A stretch of DNA of 64,000 bases. Origin: Rhodococcus pseudokoreensis (lineage in GTDB: Bacteria > Actinomycetota > Actinomycetes > Mycobacteriales > Mycobacteriaceae). Positions 43,396 to 51,865 of this stretch are shown here, one piece after another. Under the pieces are notes generated by a model, which did no database searches, had not been told where the DNA came from, and saw only the letters and a program-made list of their open reading frames with translations. The stretch is taken from NCBI RefSeq assembly GCF_017068395.1, contig NZ_CP070619.1, positions 8,184,001-8,248,000 of the forward strand, read 5' to 3'. The stretch's first letter is position 1; each line of letters starts with the position of its first letter. A program made the translations under genes and the position numbers.

Positions 43396-44625
43396 TCAGG
43401 CGGCCGGGGTTCCCGTGACGTACCGGTTGGGGACGTCGGTGGGCAGGCCGAGCACACCGCGCAGGGACGTGTCGGGGTACTCGGTGCGCAGCAGACCGCG
43501 CCGTTGCAGGATCGGCACGAGCGTGGACGACACCGCCTCCAGATCGTCGACGGCGACTCCCGGTCGCAGCCGGAAACCGTCGAATCCTAACTGCTGCCAT
43601 GCCGCGAGATGGTCTGCGAGGTCGCCGGCAGAACCCGTGAACACGGTGGCGTCCGAGGCGAACTCGATGCCGGCGAGACCGTCCAGGCGACGCAGCCGGG
43701 CTGCCCCGGATTCGTGGTCGTTGTCGAGGAAGGCCACCAGGTCGGCGTAGACCCGGAGCGGCTCACCGGTGCGCCCGACGCGTTCGGATGCCGCGGCCAC
43801 GTCGGCGAGAACGGACTGCGCGTGGACGTCGTCGGCCGGGGTGACGAACACGAGGTCGGCGCCGCGGGCCGCCAGTTCGTACGGCAGCGCCTGATGGGCG
43901 AGTGCGGTGACCACCGGTTGGCCCTGCGGCGGTCGCGGTGTGACGGAGGGGCCGCGGACGCTGAAGTAGCGACCCTCGAAGTCGATGTAGTGCAGCTTGT
44001 CGCGGTCGATGAACCGGCGGGTCTCGACGTCGCGGATCTCCGCGCCGTCCTCCCAGCTGTCCCACAGCCGGCGGACGACCTCGACGAAGTCGCCGGCCTC
44101 GTCGAACAGGTCGACCAACACCTGCGGCAACGTGCCCTCCGCGATCGCCGTCCAGTCCTGCGCGGTGAGTTCCGGGACGGTGCGACGGCCGAAGTGTGCG
44201 GCCTCGTCGGCATGCCCGGACACCTTGACCTGCCACCCCGCGCGACCGCGGGAGGTGTAGTCCAGGGTCGCGATGCCCTTCGACACGTGGAACGGCTCGG
44301 TGTGCGTCGTGGTGATCGTCGGGATCAGGCCGAGGTGCCGCGTGAGCGGGGCGATTCTCGCCGCCACGAGGTGCGCGTCGATGCGCGCGCGGACCCGGTC
44401 CACGGAGTCGGCCGCGTCGGGTGCGTAGCGATTCACCGGTGCCGCCAGGCTGTCCTCGATGGTGACGAAGTCCAGCAGGCCGCGCTGCGCGACGGCAGCG
44501 AGATCGGTCCAGTAGGCGCCGGTGAACAACTCGTCCGGGCGCGAGTTCGGCTCGCGCCACGCGGCGGGATGCCAGCCCGCGCCGTCGAGAGCGGCGGCGA
44601 GATGCAAGGGGGTGTTCGAGGTCAT
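43396..44625 (-). CDS. Luciferase-like monooxygenase
   Basis: A 409-residue member of the same superfamily. It starts TSNTPLHLAAALDGAGWHPA and has ITTTHTEPFHVSKGIATLDY, GRAGWQVKVSGHADEAAHFG and a C-terminal LRTEYPDTSLRGVLGL. The flavin-site segment reads PPQGQPVVTALAHQALPYEL, lacking the usual VQAG-S, so flavin binding may differ. An open frame extends to 44808, but the ATG at 44625 gives the family N-terminus. It is 34 bp before the next monooxygenase and shares a 380-bp divergent region with the 45006 operon. Confidence 0.85.
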   Translation of the reverse strand: MTSNTPLHLAAALDGAGWHPAAWREPNSRPDELFTGAYWTDLAAVAQRGLLDFVTIEDSLAAPVNRYAPDAADSVDRVRARIDAHLVAARIAPLTRHLGLIPTITTTHTEPFHVSKGIATLDYTSRGRAGWQVKVSGHADEAAHFGRRTVPELTAQDWTAIAEGTLPQVLVDLFDEAGDFVEVVRRLWDSWEDGAEIRDVETRRFIDRDKLHYIDFEGRYFSVRGPSVTPRPPQGQPVVTALAHQALPYELAARGADLVFVTPADDVHAQSVLADVAAASERVGRTGEPLRVYADLVAFLDNDHESGAARLRRLDGLAGIEFASDATVFTGSAGDLADHLAAWQQLGFDGFRLRPGVAVDDLEAVSSTLVPILQRRGLLRTEYPDTSLRGVLGLPTDVPNRYVTGTPAA

Positions 44626-44791
44626 CGACGAAGACTCCAGTCTCGGGAAGAGCAGTGACGGTGAAACGGCTCGGTCGCACCACGAACCAAGGGTCTCTCG
44701 GTCGCTCCGGATGGTCGCCCGTGAGCCTACGGTTCGTCGTATGTTCGAGCGCCCCTTTTCTTCAGCCGGATCGAAACCCCAGCGGCCGAAG

Positions 44792-44808
44792 ATGCAGTTG
44801 CACTGCAT
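44792..44808. promoter_or_regulatory. Palindromic operator candidate
   Basis: ATGCAGT-TGC-ACTGCAT has perfect 7-bp arms and a 3-nt centre. It lies midway in the divergent gap between 44625 and 45006, where one regulator could act on both operons. Confidence 0.5.
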
Positions 44809-44930
44809 GTTTCCGATCGGGACGAATTAATGTCCGAGTGGATCGAACTGTCCCACGTCAGGCCCTGTTTCTCGCCGTGGATGGCGGAGGCGGTGAACGC
44901 CCGACGCCGACAACCGGGGCTAGTCTCTCG

Positions 44931-44993
44931 ATGTCCGGATGCCGGCCACCGTCACTCTGTCGCGTGCCAGGCATCCCTCTGGGACCGAAATAG
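44931..44993 (+). other. Possible short leader ORF with two Cys-Arg pairs
   Basis: MSGCRPPSLCRVPGIPLGPK (20 codons plus TAG) lies just before the ribosome-binding site of the 45006 gene. A TAGTCT at 44921-44926 only a few bases upstream of the ATG would suit a leaderless transcript. The Cys codons are not adjacent to each other or to the stop, so it is a weaker attenuator candidate than the ORF at 10239. Confidence 0.25.
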
Positions 44994-45005
44994 GGAAGGG
45001 ACGAC

Positions 45006-46115
45006 ATGACAGCGGCGAATACGGCCGTCAGTGCGGCCGAATCCGTGACAGCCGCAGACCGCCACCCATTCGTCGCTCGGGTGCGGGAGTACGCCGATCG
45101 AGTGCTGCGCCCCGAAGCCCTGTCGACCGACCGCGACGGAGTCGCCGCAGGACGGATCGGCGAACTCGCTGCGCTGGGGCTCCTGAACCATCAGGCGCCA
45201 CGGGAATACGGTGGCCTCGCCATAGACCGCGACACCGATCGCCGCCTGCACGAGATCATCGCCGGCGCGTGCTTCAACACGTGGCTCGTCTGGGCGCAGC
45301 ACGCGCCGATGGCCGGGCGAATCGTCGAATCCAGGAAACCGGGCGAACCGGTTTCGGAACTTGCCGAGCGAATTCTGCGTGGCGAACTCCTGCTCGGTGC
45401 CGGCGTCAGCGACGTCCGGAGGTTCCCCGGCCATTACATCGCGGCCGAAAGGACGAGCGGTGGCTGGATCTTCACCGGCGCCATCTCCTGGGTCAGCGGG
45501 TGGGGGCTCAACAACGCGCTGACTGTCGCCGCGGTGGAACGGCAGACCGAGACCGTGGTCACCGCGCTCGTGCCGGTGAGCGACCGCACACGCAGCACCG
45601 GCCCGCTCTCACTCGGCGCCGTCGCCGGCAGCCGGACCGCGCGGGTCGAACTCGACGGCGTGTTCGTACCCGACGAGCACGTGCTCTCCGCTCAATCGCT
45701 GGAGAAGACTCGGTTCAACGACATCGGCACGGCGAGCGATGCACGCGGTCACCACTTCGGACTTGCAGAAACGGTCCTCCAGGAATTGGAGCAGTCAGGA
45801 CAGCCGCTCGCCCAGGACGTGGCGGCAACGTGGCGGCCACGCATCGCGCGGATCAGGAGCACGGCGTACGAGCTGTCCGATGAGGCCACCGCCGCGGGAG
45901 GCGGTCCGCACCGGATCGACGAACGCCTCGCGACGAAGGTCGCCAGTGGCGAGGCGTTGTCCACGATCACCCGTGCACTGCTGATAGCGCGGGCCGGCCG
46001 GGGCCTGAGTGGCGACGACACGGCGCAGCTTCATGCACGGTCGGCGCTCTTCGTCCTGGTCCAAGGGCAAACCACCGATGTTCGCCGGGCGCAGCTCGCC
46101 GAACTCGCCCGCTGA
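45006..46115 (+). CDS. Acyl-CoA-dehydrogenase-fold flavoprotein (sulfur-acquisition type)
   Basis: A 369-residue protein with the acyl-CoA dehydrogenase fold but a short C-terminal domain. Visible blocks are LAALGLLNHQAPREYGGLAI, GGWIFTGAISWVSGWGLNNA and VELDGVFVPDEHVLSAQSLE. The usual FAD-site motif is replaced by LLGAGVSDVRRFPGHYIAAE, so it is divergent from both the DszC-like and true dehydrogenase groups. It directly precedes an SsuD-like monooxygenase (30 bp), a pairing that suggests combined action on a sulfonate or sulfone. Strong GGAAGGGA ribosome-binding site. Confidence 0.8.
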   Translation: MTAANTAVSAAESVTAADRHPFVARVREYADRVLRPEALSTDRDGVAAGRIGELAALGLLNHQAPREYGGLAIDRDTDRRLHEIIAGACFNTWLVWAQHAPMAGRIVESRKPGEPVSELAERILRGELLLGAGVSDVRRFPGHYIAAERTSGGWIFTGAISWVSGWGLNNALTVAAVERQTETVVTALVPVSDRTRSTGPLSLGAVAGSRTARVELDGVFVPDEHVLSAQSLEKTRFNDIGTASDARGHHFGLAETVLQELEQSGQPLAQDVAATWRPRIARIRSTAYELSDEATAAGGGPHRIDERLATKVASGEALSTITRALLIARAGRGLSGDDTAQLHARSALFVLVQGQTTDVRRAQLAELAR

Positions 46116-46145
46116 TCACCACCACCGAACAGGAATCATCATCCC

Positions 46146-47210
46146 ATGAGTCTCGAATTCCTCTGGTACATCCCGAATCAGGTGACGCCGGGACACCGCG
46201 GCGAGCCCGTCACGGTCGACCACAACAGCCTCGACACCCTCACCGCCCAGGCGAATGCCCTCGAGGAACACGGCTGGAAGGGCGCATTGATCGGCACCGG
46301 TTGGGGTCGCCCGGACACCCTCACCGTCGCGACGGCCCTCGCCGCCCGGACAACGACGTTCGAGCCCCTCGTCGCCGTTCGGCCCGGATACTGGTCTCCG
46401 GCTCACTTCGCCTCCGCTGCAGCGAGTCTCGACCACCTGTCCGGTGGCCGCGTTCGGGTCAACATCGTGTCCGGGAAGGACAACCTGGGAGCGTACGGCG
46501 AACGCGAGAGCGACCAGGCCGCTCGCTACGCGCGCACCAAGGAGTTCCTGCAACTCGTCCGCAAGCTGTGGACGGAGGAGAACGTCACCTACCGGGGCGA
46601 GCACTTCCAGGTCACCGACTCCACGGTGGTGCCCCGAATCGCGCCACGCGGAGACCGGCTCCACCCGAAGCTCTACTTCGGTGGGGCCTCCGACGCCGCC
46701 GAGCGGGTAGCAGCAGCCGAAGCCGACGTCCAACTCTTCTGGGGCGAACCCCTCGAAGGGGTGCGGGAACGGATCGAGCGCCTGCGGGCACTGAGCGAGG
46801 AACTCGGCCGAGAGCATGCACCGCTCGAGTTCGGTCTGCGGATCACCACCTTCGTCCGGGACACGACCGAGCAGGCCTGGGCCGAAGCGGAGGCGAGGGT
46901 CGCGGAGATGGCGAAAAACCAGGGTGCACCTGCGCAGAACCCGCATCGCCAGACGGCCGTGGGACAGCAGCGACTCCTCGACCTCGCTACCCGCGGCGAG
47001 GTGCTCGACGACAATCTGTACACAGCACCCGGCAAGGTCGGTGGCGGCGGCGCCGGCACCACCTGGCTCGTCGGCTCCCCGGAAGACGTCGCGAAGTCGC
47101 TGCGCAAGTATCAGGACCTCGGCATCACCCATTTCGTGCTGTCGGACACCCCGTATCTACGGGAGATCGAGCGTCAGGGCAATCAGCTGTTGCCGCTACT
47201 GGGGGAGTGA
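46146..47210 (+). CDS. SsuD-like alkanesulfonate/sulfone FMN monooxygenase
   Basis: A 354-residue luciferase-like monooxygenase of the SsuD/SfnG group, distinct from the DszA-like paralogs. It shows FLWYIPNQVTPG, GWKGALIGTGWGRPDTLTVA, VAVRPGYWSPAHFASAAASL, GRVRVNIVSGKDN, LYFGGASDAAERVAAAEADV and GLRITTFVRDTTEQAW. SsuD desulfonates alkanesulfonates with FMNH2 and O2. The catalytic Cys54 of the E. coli enzyme falls where this protein has Arg or Gly (GTGWGRPD), so its substrate range may differ. A strong terminator follows at 47244. Confidence 0.88.
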   Translation: MSLEFLWYIPNQVTPGHRGEPVTVDHNSLDTLTAQANALEEHGWKGALIGTGWGRPDTLTVATALAARTTTFEPLVAVRPGYWSPAHFASAAASLDHLSGGRVRVNIVSGKDNLGAYGERESDQAARYARTKEFLQLVRKLWTEENVTYRGEHFQVTDSTVVPRIAPRGDRLHPKLYFGGASDAAERVAAAEADVQLFWGEPLEGVRERIERLRALSEELGREHAPLEFGLRITTFVRDTTEQAWAEAEARVAEMAKNQGAPAQNPHRQTAVGQQRLLDLATRGEVLDDNLYTAPGKVGGGGAGTTWLVGSPEDVAKSLRKYQDLGITHFVLSDTPYLREIERQGNQLLPLLGE

Positions 47211-47243
47211 GCGCGGACGCGCTACCAGGATGTTCACAGTAGT

Positions 47244-47288
47244 CCGCCCGGGCCGATGCTGCGGTTGTCGCAGAATCGGCCCGGGCGG
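47244..47288. terminator. Bidirectional hairpin terminator
   Basis: CCGCCCGGGCCGAT at 47244-47257 pairs perfectly with ATCGGCCCGGGCGG at 47275-47288 (14 bp), and the loop contains a further CTGCG/CGCAG stem. It lies between the convergent SsuD-like gene and the aldo/keto reductase. Confidence 0.75.
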
Positions 47289-47321
47289 GCTTTCAGTTGT
47301 CGTCTGCCGAAATCTGCTCGT

Positions 47322-48353
47322 TCACAGCTTGAGTCCGGTGCCGTGCACGCCGTGTTCCTCGATGAGCGCGAGTTCGTCGTCGGTGAGCGCCGGAAAGTTC
47401 AGGGCCGCGATATTGTGGTCGAGTTGCTCGGTCGAACTCGCACCGATCAGCGCCGACGTGACCTCCGGGCGGCGCAGTACCCACTGCAACGCGAGCTGGG
47501 CGAGTGACTGCCCGCGGGCCTCGGCGATCTTGTTGAGCTCGGCGGTGCGCTGCCGGTACGTCTCGTCGATCACATCCGGCGACAGGAATGAGCTGTTCTG
47601 CGCCCGTGCGTGTTCGGGAATCGTCTCCAGGTACTTGTCGGTCAGGAGACCCTGCGCCAGCGGTGAGTACACGATGAGCCCGAATCCGTCCTGGTGGGCG
47701 GTGTCCAGCAGGCCGTTCTGTTCGGGGCGCCGGTCGTAGATCGAGTAACGCGCCTGGTGGATGAGTAGCGGGACGCCGGCCTGGCGCAGCAGTTCGGCGG
47801 CTTCGTGGGTGCGGTCGGGCAGGTAGTTGGAGATGCCGACGTAGAGCGCCTTGCCCTGCTCCACCGCGCTGACCAGTGCACCGACCGATTCTTCCAGCGG
47901 CGTGCTGAGGTCGGGGCTGTGGTGGTAGAAGATGTCGACGTAGTCGGTGCCGAGGTCGCGCAGACTGTGGTCGAGCGAGGTGAGGATCGACTTGCGCGAG
48001 CCGCCCTTGAGATACGGGCTCGGACCGATCGGGTTGCCTGCCTTGGTCGACAGGATGAGTTCGTCCCGGTAGGGCGCAAGGTCCTTGGCGAGTACCCTGC
48101 CGAAGTTCTGCTGGGCCGCGCGGTGCGGTGGGCCGTAGCGGTCGGCGTTGTCGAAGTGGGTGATCCCCAGGTCGAATGCGTGGAGGATGATCTCCCGCTG
48201 GGTCGCAAAGGCATAGTCGCTACCGAACTTCTGCCACAGCCCGAACGAGAAGGCGGGCAGATCGAGACCGGAGTTTCCGGTGCGACGGTAGGGGACCTTC
48301 TGGTAGCGGTCCTCGGCGGCGGCGTAGGTGAGATCGAAGGGGTTGGCGGTCAT
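47322..48353 (-). CDS. Aldo/keto reductase (YghZ-like)
   Basis: A 343-residue aldo/keto reductase. Its start (YQKVPYRRTGNSGLDLPAFS, then FGLWQKFG) and FDNADRYGPPHRAAQQNFG are typical of the YghZ/L-glyceraldehyde-3-phosphate reductase group. Lys in LSTKAG and His in FYHHSPD complete the tetrad. It ends the minus-strand operon of two luciferase-like genes and a DszC-like gene (51865 to 47322). It probably reduces an aldehyde or ketone left by desulfurisation, by context. Only distantly related to the pair at 29013 and 30065. Confidence 0.9.
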   Translation of the reverse strand: MTANPFDLTYAAAEDRYQKVPYRRTGNSGLDLPAFSFGLWQKFGSDYAFATQREIILHAFDLGITHFDNADRYGPPHRAAQQNFGRVLAKDLAPYRDELILSTKAGNPIGPSPYLKGGSRKSILTSLDHSLRDLGTDYVDIFYHHSPDLSTPLEESVGALVSAVEQGKALYVGISNYLPDRTHEAAELLRQAGVPLLIHQARYSIYDRRPEQNGLLDTAHQDGFGLIVYSPLAQGLLTDKYLETIPEHARAQNSSFLSPDVIDETYRQRTAELNKIAEARGQSLAQLALQWVLRRPEVTSALIGASSTEQLDHNIAALNFPALTDDELALIEEHGVHGTGLKL

Positions 48354-48401
48354 CGGTGTCGTCTTTTCCGTTCTGATCGGTTTCTTGTTGTCGGTCGGTG
48401 G

Positions 48402-49628
48402 TCAGAAGAGGCCGGTGGTCGGTGGTTCCTCGCCGGTCAGGTGGTATGCCCCCGCGATCGCCTGCTTCCACTGCCGCGGGTTGTGATTGGCGGCGGTGCG
48501 CGCGTTGCGCCAGTGCCGGTCGAATCCGAGGTCACGATTGGTGATCGAGCCGCCGCCGACGTCGAAGAGCAGTTCCGCAGCGTCGAGCGCGGACTCGATT
48601 GCGATCGCACTCGTGTGCGCGACGTGAACCGCGGCAGCCGCACCGGCGGTGCGTGCGGTGGGCCCGGTGAGCCCCCGGACATCTTCCAGTGTCTCGGCTG
48701 CCAACAGCACGACGGCCCGCGCCGCCTGGGCGCGGCCGGCGATCTGTCCGATCGTCTGCCGCACATAGGGATCCTCGGCGCTGGTATCCGCGGAGCTGTG
48801 CTTGATCGGCCGGGCCTTCTCCCGCACGTACCCGACCGCGTCGTCGAGCGCACGCGCCGCCACACCGGCCTGTACGGCCGCCAGATAGAACTGCGCGAAG
48901 CTGCCGGGCCACGGGTTGTCCGGCTGGGCCCGATCGGGGAAGGTCACCTCGTCGTCGGATACGCGCACGTTGGTCAGGCGGGTGGTGCCACTGGCGGTGA
49001 GCCGCTGACCGACGGCGTCGAAGTCGTCGAGCCGCTCGACTCCCTCGCGGTCGACGGGCACGGTGAACCGAACCACCGTCCCGTCGTCGGCGAGTGCCTG
49101 GGTCGAGAACCAGGATGCGTAGAGCCCGCCGGTCGAGTAGTACTTCTCGCCGTCGACCACCCAGCCCGCACCGTCACGCCGGGCCGTGGCGTTGACCTGC
49201 CCGCTCGCGCCTCCGGTTCGCTCATTGCTCGTTCCGGCGAACAGGTCCCGGTTGCGCAGACGCGTCAGAATCACGTCGCGGTGCGGCAGATCGGGCCGGC
49301 TCGATACCTGCTCGGCGATGATGAAACTGCTTCGCAATGCCTGCGCCACGCTGGAGTCGGCGCGCGCCACCTCGATGACGACCTCGGCCACATCACGCAG
49401 CGAGCCACCAGCACCACCGTCCTCCCGGGCGACGCCGACCAGCGCGATCCCCGCGTCCGCGAGTGCACGGACCTCGCCGAAAGCGTAGTCGCGTGCCTTC
49501 TCCCGCGCCCCGGCGGTATCGCCCAGACGGCGCAGGACAGGGCGGACCGCGGCGCGGATACCCGCCACCGTGAGTCCGGAGACCGACGTCGCTTCGATCG
49601 ACTCGTGTCCCGGGTACACAGCGGTCAT
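48402..49628 (-). CDS. DszC/SfnC-like flavin monooxygenase (acyl-CoA dehydrogenase fold)
   Basis: A 408-residue protein closely paralogous to the gene at 16242. It shares LFAGTSNERTGGASGQ, VVDGEKYYSTGGLYASWFST, GQRLTASGTTRL and RDLGFDRHWRNARTAANHNP. The frame is open far upstream, but the ATG at 49628 overlaps the previous stop (ATGA), fixing the start. Third gene of the minus-strand operon after two luciferase-like genes. Like DszC, it probably uses reduced flavin to oxidise a sulfur atom; the substrate is unknown. Confidence 0.87.
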   Translation of the reverse strand: MTAVYPGHESIEATSVSGLTVAGIRAAVRPVLRRLGDTAGAREKARDYAFGEVRALADAGIALVGVAREDGGAGGSLRDVAEVVIEVARADSSVAQALRSSFIIAEQVSSRPDLPHRDVILTRLRNRDLFAGTSNERTGGASGQVNATARRDGAGWVVDGEKYYSTGGLYASWFSTQALADDGTVVRFTVPVDREGVERLDDFDAVGQRLTASGTTRLTNVRVSDDEVTFPDRAQPDNPWPGSFAQFYLAAVQAGVAARALDDAVGYVREKARPIKHSSADTSAEDPYVRQTIGQIAGRAQAARAVVLLAAETLEDVRGLTGPTARTAGAAAAVHVAHTSAIAIESALDAAELLFDVGGGSITNRDLGFDRHWRNARTAANHNPRQWKQAIAGAYHLTGEEPPTTGLF

Positions 49629-50590
49629 GACAACGCCTCCGCGGTGTCGCGCAGTCCGAGGGACGCTCGCAGAGTCGGTCCTGTCGAGGCGGACAGCAGC
49701 GGCACCAGCGTGCGCACCGCGGCCAGGACGCCGTCGACCCCTCCGGTCGGCACCAACTCCACGGCGTCCAACCTGTCGCGGTCGATCCAGCGGGCCAGTT
49801 CGTCGGCCAGTGCACTCGCGTCGTCGGACAGCGTCACACTTGCCCGTCCGATGAGAGCGACCTCCTCGCGCTTTCGGCCGGCCTGCTCGAGGCCGGCAGT
49901 GAGAGCGAGGTCTGCCCCCGCCGACTGCCTCCGATCGACGACCACCGCGTCGGCGGACTGCGCCACCGCCGCCCAACCGAGCACGTCCGGGTCGCCGGCC
50001 ACGACGACCGGGCGTCCCTGCGCGGACGAGGGTCCGTCCAGCGGTCCCGCTACTCGGTAGAACCGGCCCTCGTGGTCGATCGCTCGGATCAATTCGTCGT
50101 CGACGACCACTGCGCGTTCCTGGTCCCCGATCAGCGCGTCCCGGGGGAAGGACTCCCACAGGCGGGTCAGGATCCGGGCGTACTCCGACCAGCGTTCCGA
50201 TGGAGAGTCAGCGGTATTGTCCGGCACTGTGGCAGCGCTCACCTCGTCGCCTGCGCCGGGGCGCAGGACCACACCGACGCGGCCGGCGGTGGCCCGGTCG
50301 AACGACAGAATCCGCCGGGCAACGTTGTACGGCGCGTTGTGGGTCGTCGGCACGTCCACGAGGTAGCCGATGTCGCCGAACCGGCCGGCGAGATACGCAC
50401 CGGCGACGCTCGGGTCGATCGCGGGGCGACCACCGACAGTGTCCAGCAGGCGAAGCGCGGAGACGCCGGCCTCCTGCGCCGCTTCGGTGACCGTGACAGC
50501 CGCGGCGAGCGAGATCGGGTCGAAACGATCGGTCGCGGCAACTGCGCGTGCATCGCCGACGGCCAGGTCGATCAGGATCGGGGTACTCAT
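49625..50590 (-). CDS. Short, divergent luciferase-like protein
   Basis: A 321-residue protein with luciferase-like features (VPTTHNAPYNVARRILSFDR, DALIGDQERAVVVDDELIRA, GRFYRVAGPLDGPSSAQGRP) but about 120 residues shorter than its DszA-like neighbours. The N-terminal active-site segment (the L-D-A/G-x-x-F-x-x-D pattern) is weak, and the GWNVVTT block reads GRVGVVLRPGAGDE. It may be a flavin-binding partner or a degenerate enzyme. Overlaps the DszC-like gene and lies 30 bp after the 50621 gene, so it is cotranscribed. Confidence 0.75.
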   Translation of the reverse strand: MSTPILIDLAVGDARAVAATDRFDPISLAAAVTVTEAAQEAGVSALRLLDTVGGRPAIDPSVAGAYLAGRFGDIGYLVDVPTTHNAPYNVARRILSFDRATAGRVGVVLRPGAGDEVSAATVPDNTADSPSERWSEYARILTRLWESFPRDALIGDQERAVVVDDELIRAIDHEGRFYRVAGPLDGPSSAQGRPVVVAGDPDVLGWAAVAQSADAVVVDRRQSAGADLALTAGLEQAGRKREEVALIGRASVTLSDDASALADELARWIDRDRLDAVELVPTGGVDGVLAAVRTLVPLLSASTGPTLRASLGLRDTAEALS

Positions 50591-50620
50591 GTGTTGCCTC
50601 TTCTGGTTCCGTGGGATCGC

Positions 50621-51865
50621 TCAGCGAGCGGCTTCGAGAGGTTCGCTGTCCCACACCCCGGCCGGTACGTCCGGGACGTCGAGACCGAGGTGGTCACGCA
50701 GGGTCGTCCCGTCGTATTCCGTGCGGAAGAGACCGCGCCGCTGCAGCTCGGGGATGAGGTAGTCGGCGAAATCGTCGAAGCCGGAAGGCAATACGTCGGG
50801 CATCACGTTGAACCCGTCAGCTGCGCCGTGGCGGAACCATCGCTCGATGTCGTCCGCGACCTGCTCGGGGGTGCCGACGACGATGCGGTGCCCACCACCG
50901 CCCGACAGCTTCTTCAGTAGCTGTCCCAGGGTCGGGTTTTCCCGGTCGATGATGTCCTTCACGACCCGGTAGAAGGTCTGTGACCCGCCTGCCTCGTCCG
51001 GCTCGGTGAGCAGTTCCGCAGGGATCGGCTCGTCGTCGGCAAGCCCGTCCAGCGAGAATCCGAGTTGTCCTGCGAGCCGGCCACGCGCGTAGGCGTCGGG
51101 GAGCAGGTCGTCCAGCAGTTCGCGCCGCTCGATCGCCTCGGCCTCCGTGCTACCGAGAACAGTCGACAGTCCGGGCAGGATCACGATCCCGTCCGGGTCC
51201 CGGCCGAAACGCCGGGCGCCTTCGCGCAACTCGGTCCGGAAAGCCATTGCCTTCCGAATGTCCTGCTCGGCGGAGAAGACGACCTCGCCGACGCGCGAAG
51301 CCAGCTGCTTGCCGTCGCTGGAGCCTCCCGCCTGAACGACGACCGGTCGACCCTGGGGCGAGGGGAAGTCGGTTCGGGCGGCCCACGCGGCGGCGACCTG
51401 TTCCACGAATTCCGCTGCCCGCCGGTAGCGGAGGCCGTGGTCCGGCTCGCCGGTCCGTCCGAAGTTGTGTGCGGCGATCGGCCCCGCTGTCGTGACGACG
51501 TTCCAGCCGAACCGGCCACCACTGAGGTGATCGAGGTCGCCGAGCCGTCTGGCGAGCTCGACAGGATCGTTGTAGGACGATGACAGTGTCGCAATCAGCC
51601 CGATCCGCTCGGTCTGTGCAGCAACCCTCGCCAGTACCGTGGTCGGCTCGAGGTTGTTGCCTGTCCGGTGCGTGATACTCGGGTCGAGCGAAGGTCCGTC
51701 GGCAAGAAAGACGGCGTCGAGCTTGGCGGCCTCCGCCTTCTTCGCGATCGAGGTGTAGTGGTCGATCGAGTAACTGGCCAGGCCGTCCGTCCCGGGGAAC
51801 CGCCACGATCCACCGAAGACCCCGGCGTTGAGGATGTTGACGTTGATGTGAAGCCGGCCGCTCAC
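50621..51865 (-). CDS. DszA/NtaA-family monooxygenase with shortened central segment
   Basis: A 414-residue monooxygenase nearly identical in pattern to the one at 26307 (SGRLHINVNILNAGVFGGSW, LDAVFLADGPSLDPSITHRT, GRFGWNVVTTAGPIAAHNFG, LFRTEYDGTTLRDHLGLD). About 35 residues are missing in the centre: AAEFVEQVAAAWAARTDF runs straight into PSPQGRPVVVQAGGSSDG, skipping the ARFADP-containing loop. The frame is kept. First gene of the minus-strand operon, with a GTG start at 51865. The same region is lost, with different ends, in the gene at 34843. Confidence 0.87.
   Translation of the reverse strand: MSGRLHINVNILNAGVFGGSWRFPGTDGLASYSIDHYTSIAKKAEAAKLDAVFLADGPSLDPSITHRTGNNLEPTTVLARVAAQTERIGLIATLSSSYNDPVELARRLGDLDHLSGGRFGWNVVTTAGPIAAHNFGRTGEPDHGLRYRRAAEFVEQVAAAWAARTDFPSPQGRPVVVQAGGSSDGKQLASRVGEVVFSAEQDIRKAMAFRTELREGARRFGRDPDGIVILPGLSTVLGSTEAEAIERRELLDDLLPDAYARGRLAGQLGFSLDGLADDEPIPAELLTEPDEAGGSQTFYRVVKDIIDRENPTLGQLLKKLSGGGGHRIVVGTPEQVADDIERWFRHGAADGFNVMPDVLPSGFDDFADYLIPELQRRGLFRTEYDGTTLRDHLGLDVPDVPAGVWDSEPLEAAR

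Larger units (their letters stand above)
44626..45005. other. Divergent control region between two oxygenase operons
   Basis: This 380-bp gap serves the minus-strand pair (44625) and the plus-strand pair (45006). It holds a 17-bp palindrome (44792-44808) and a short ORF with two Cys codons (44931-44993), both listed separately. GGAAGGGA directly precedes the ATG at 45006. No other gene is supported. Confidence 0.5.
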
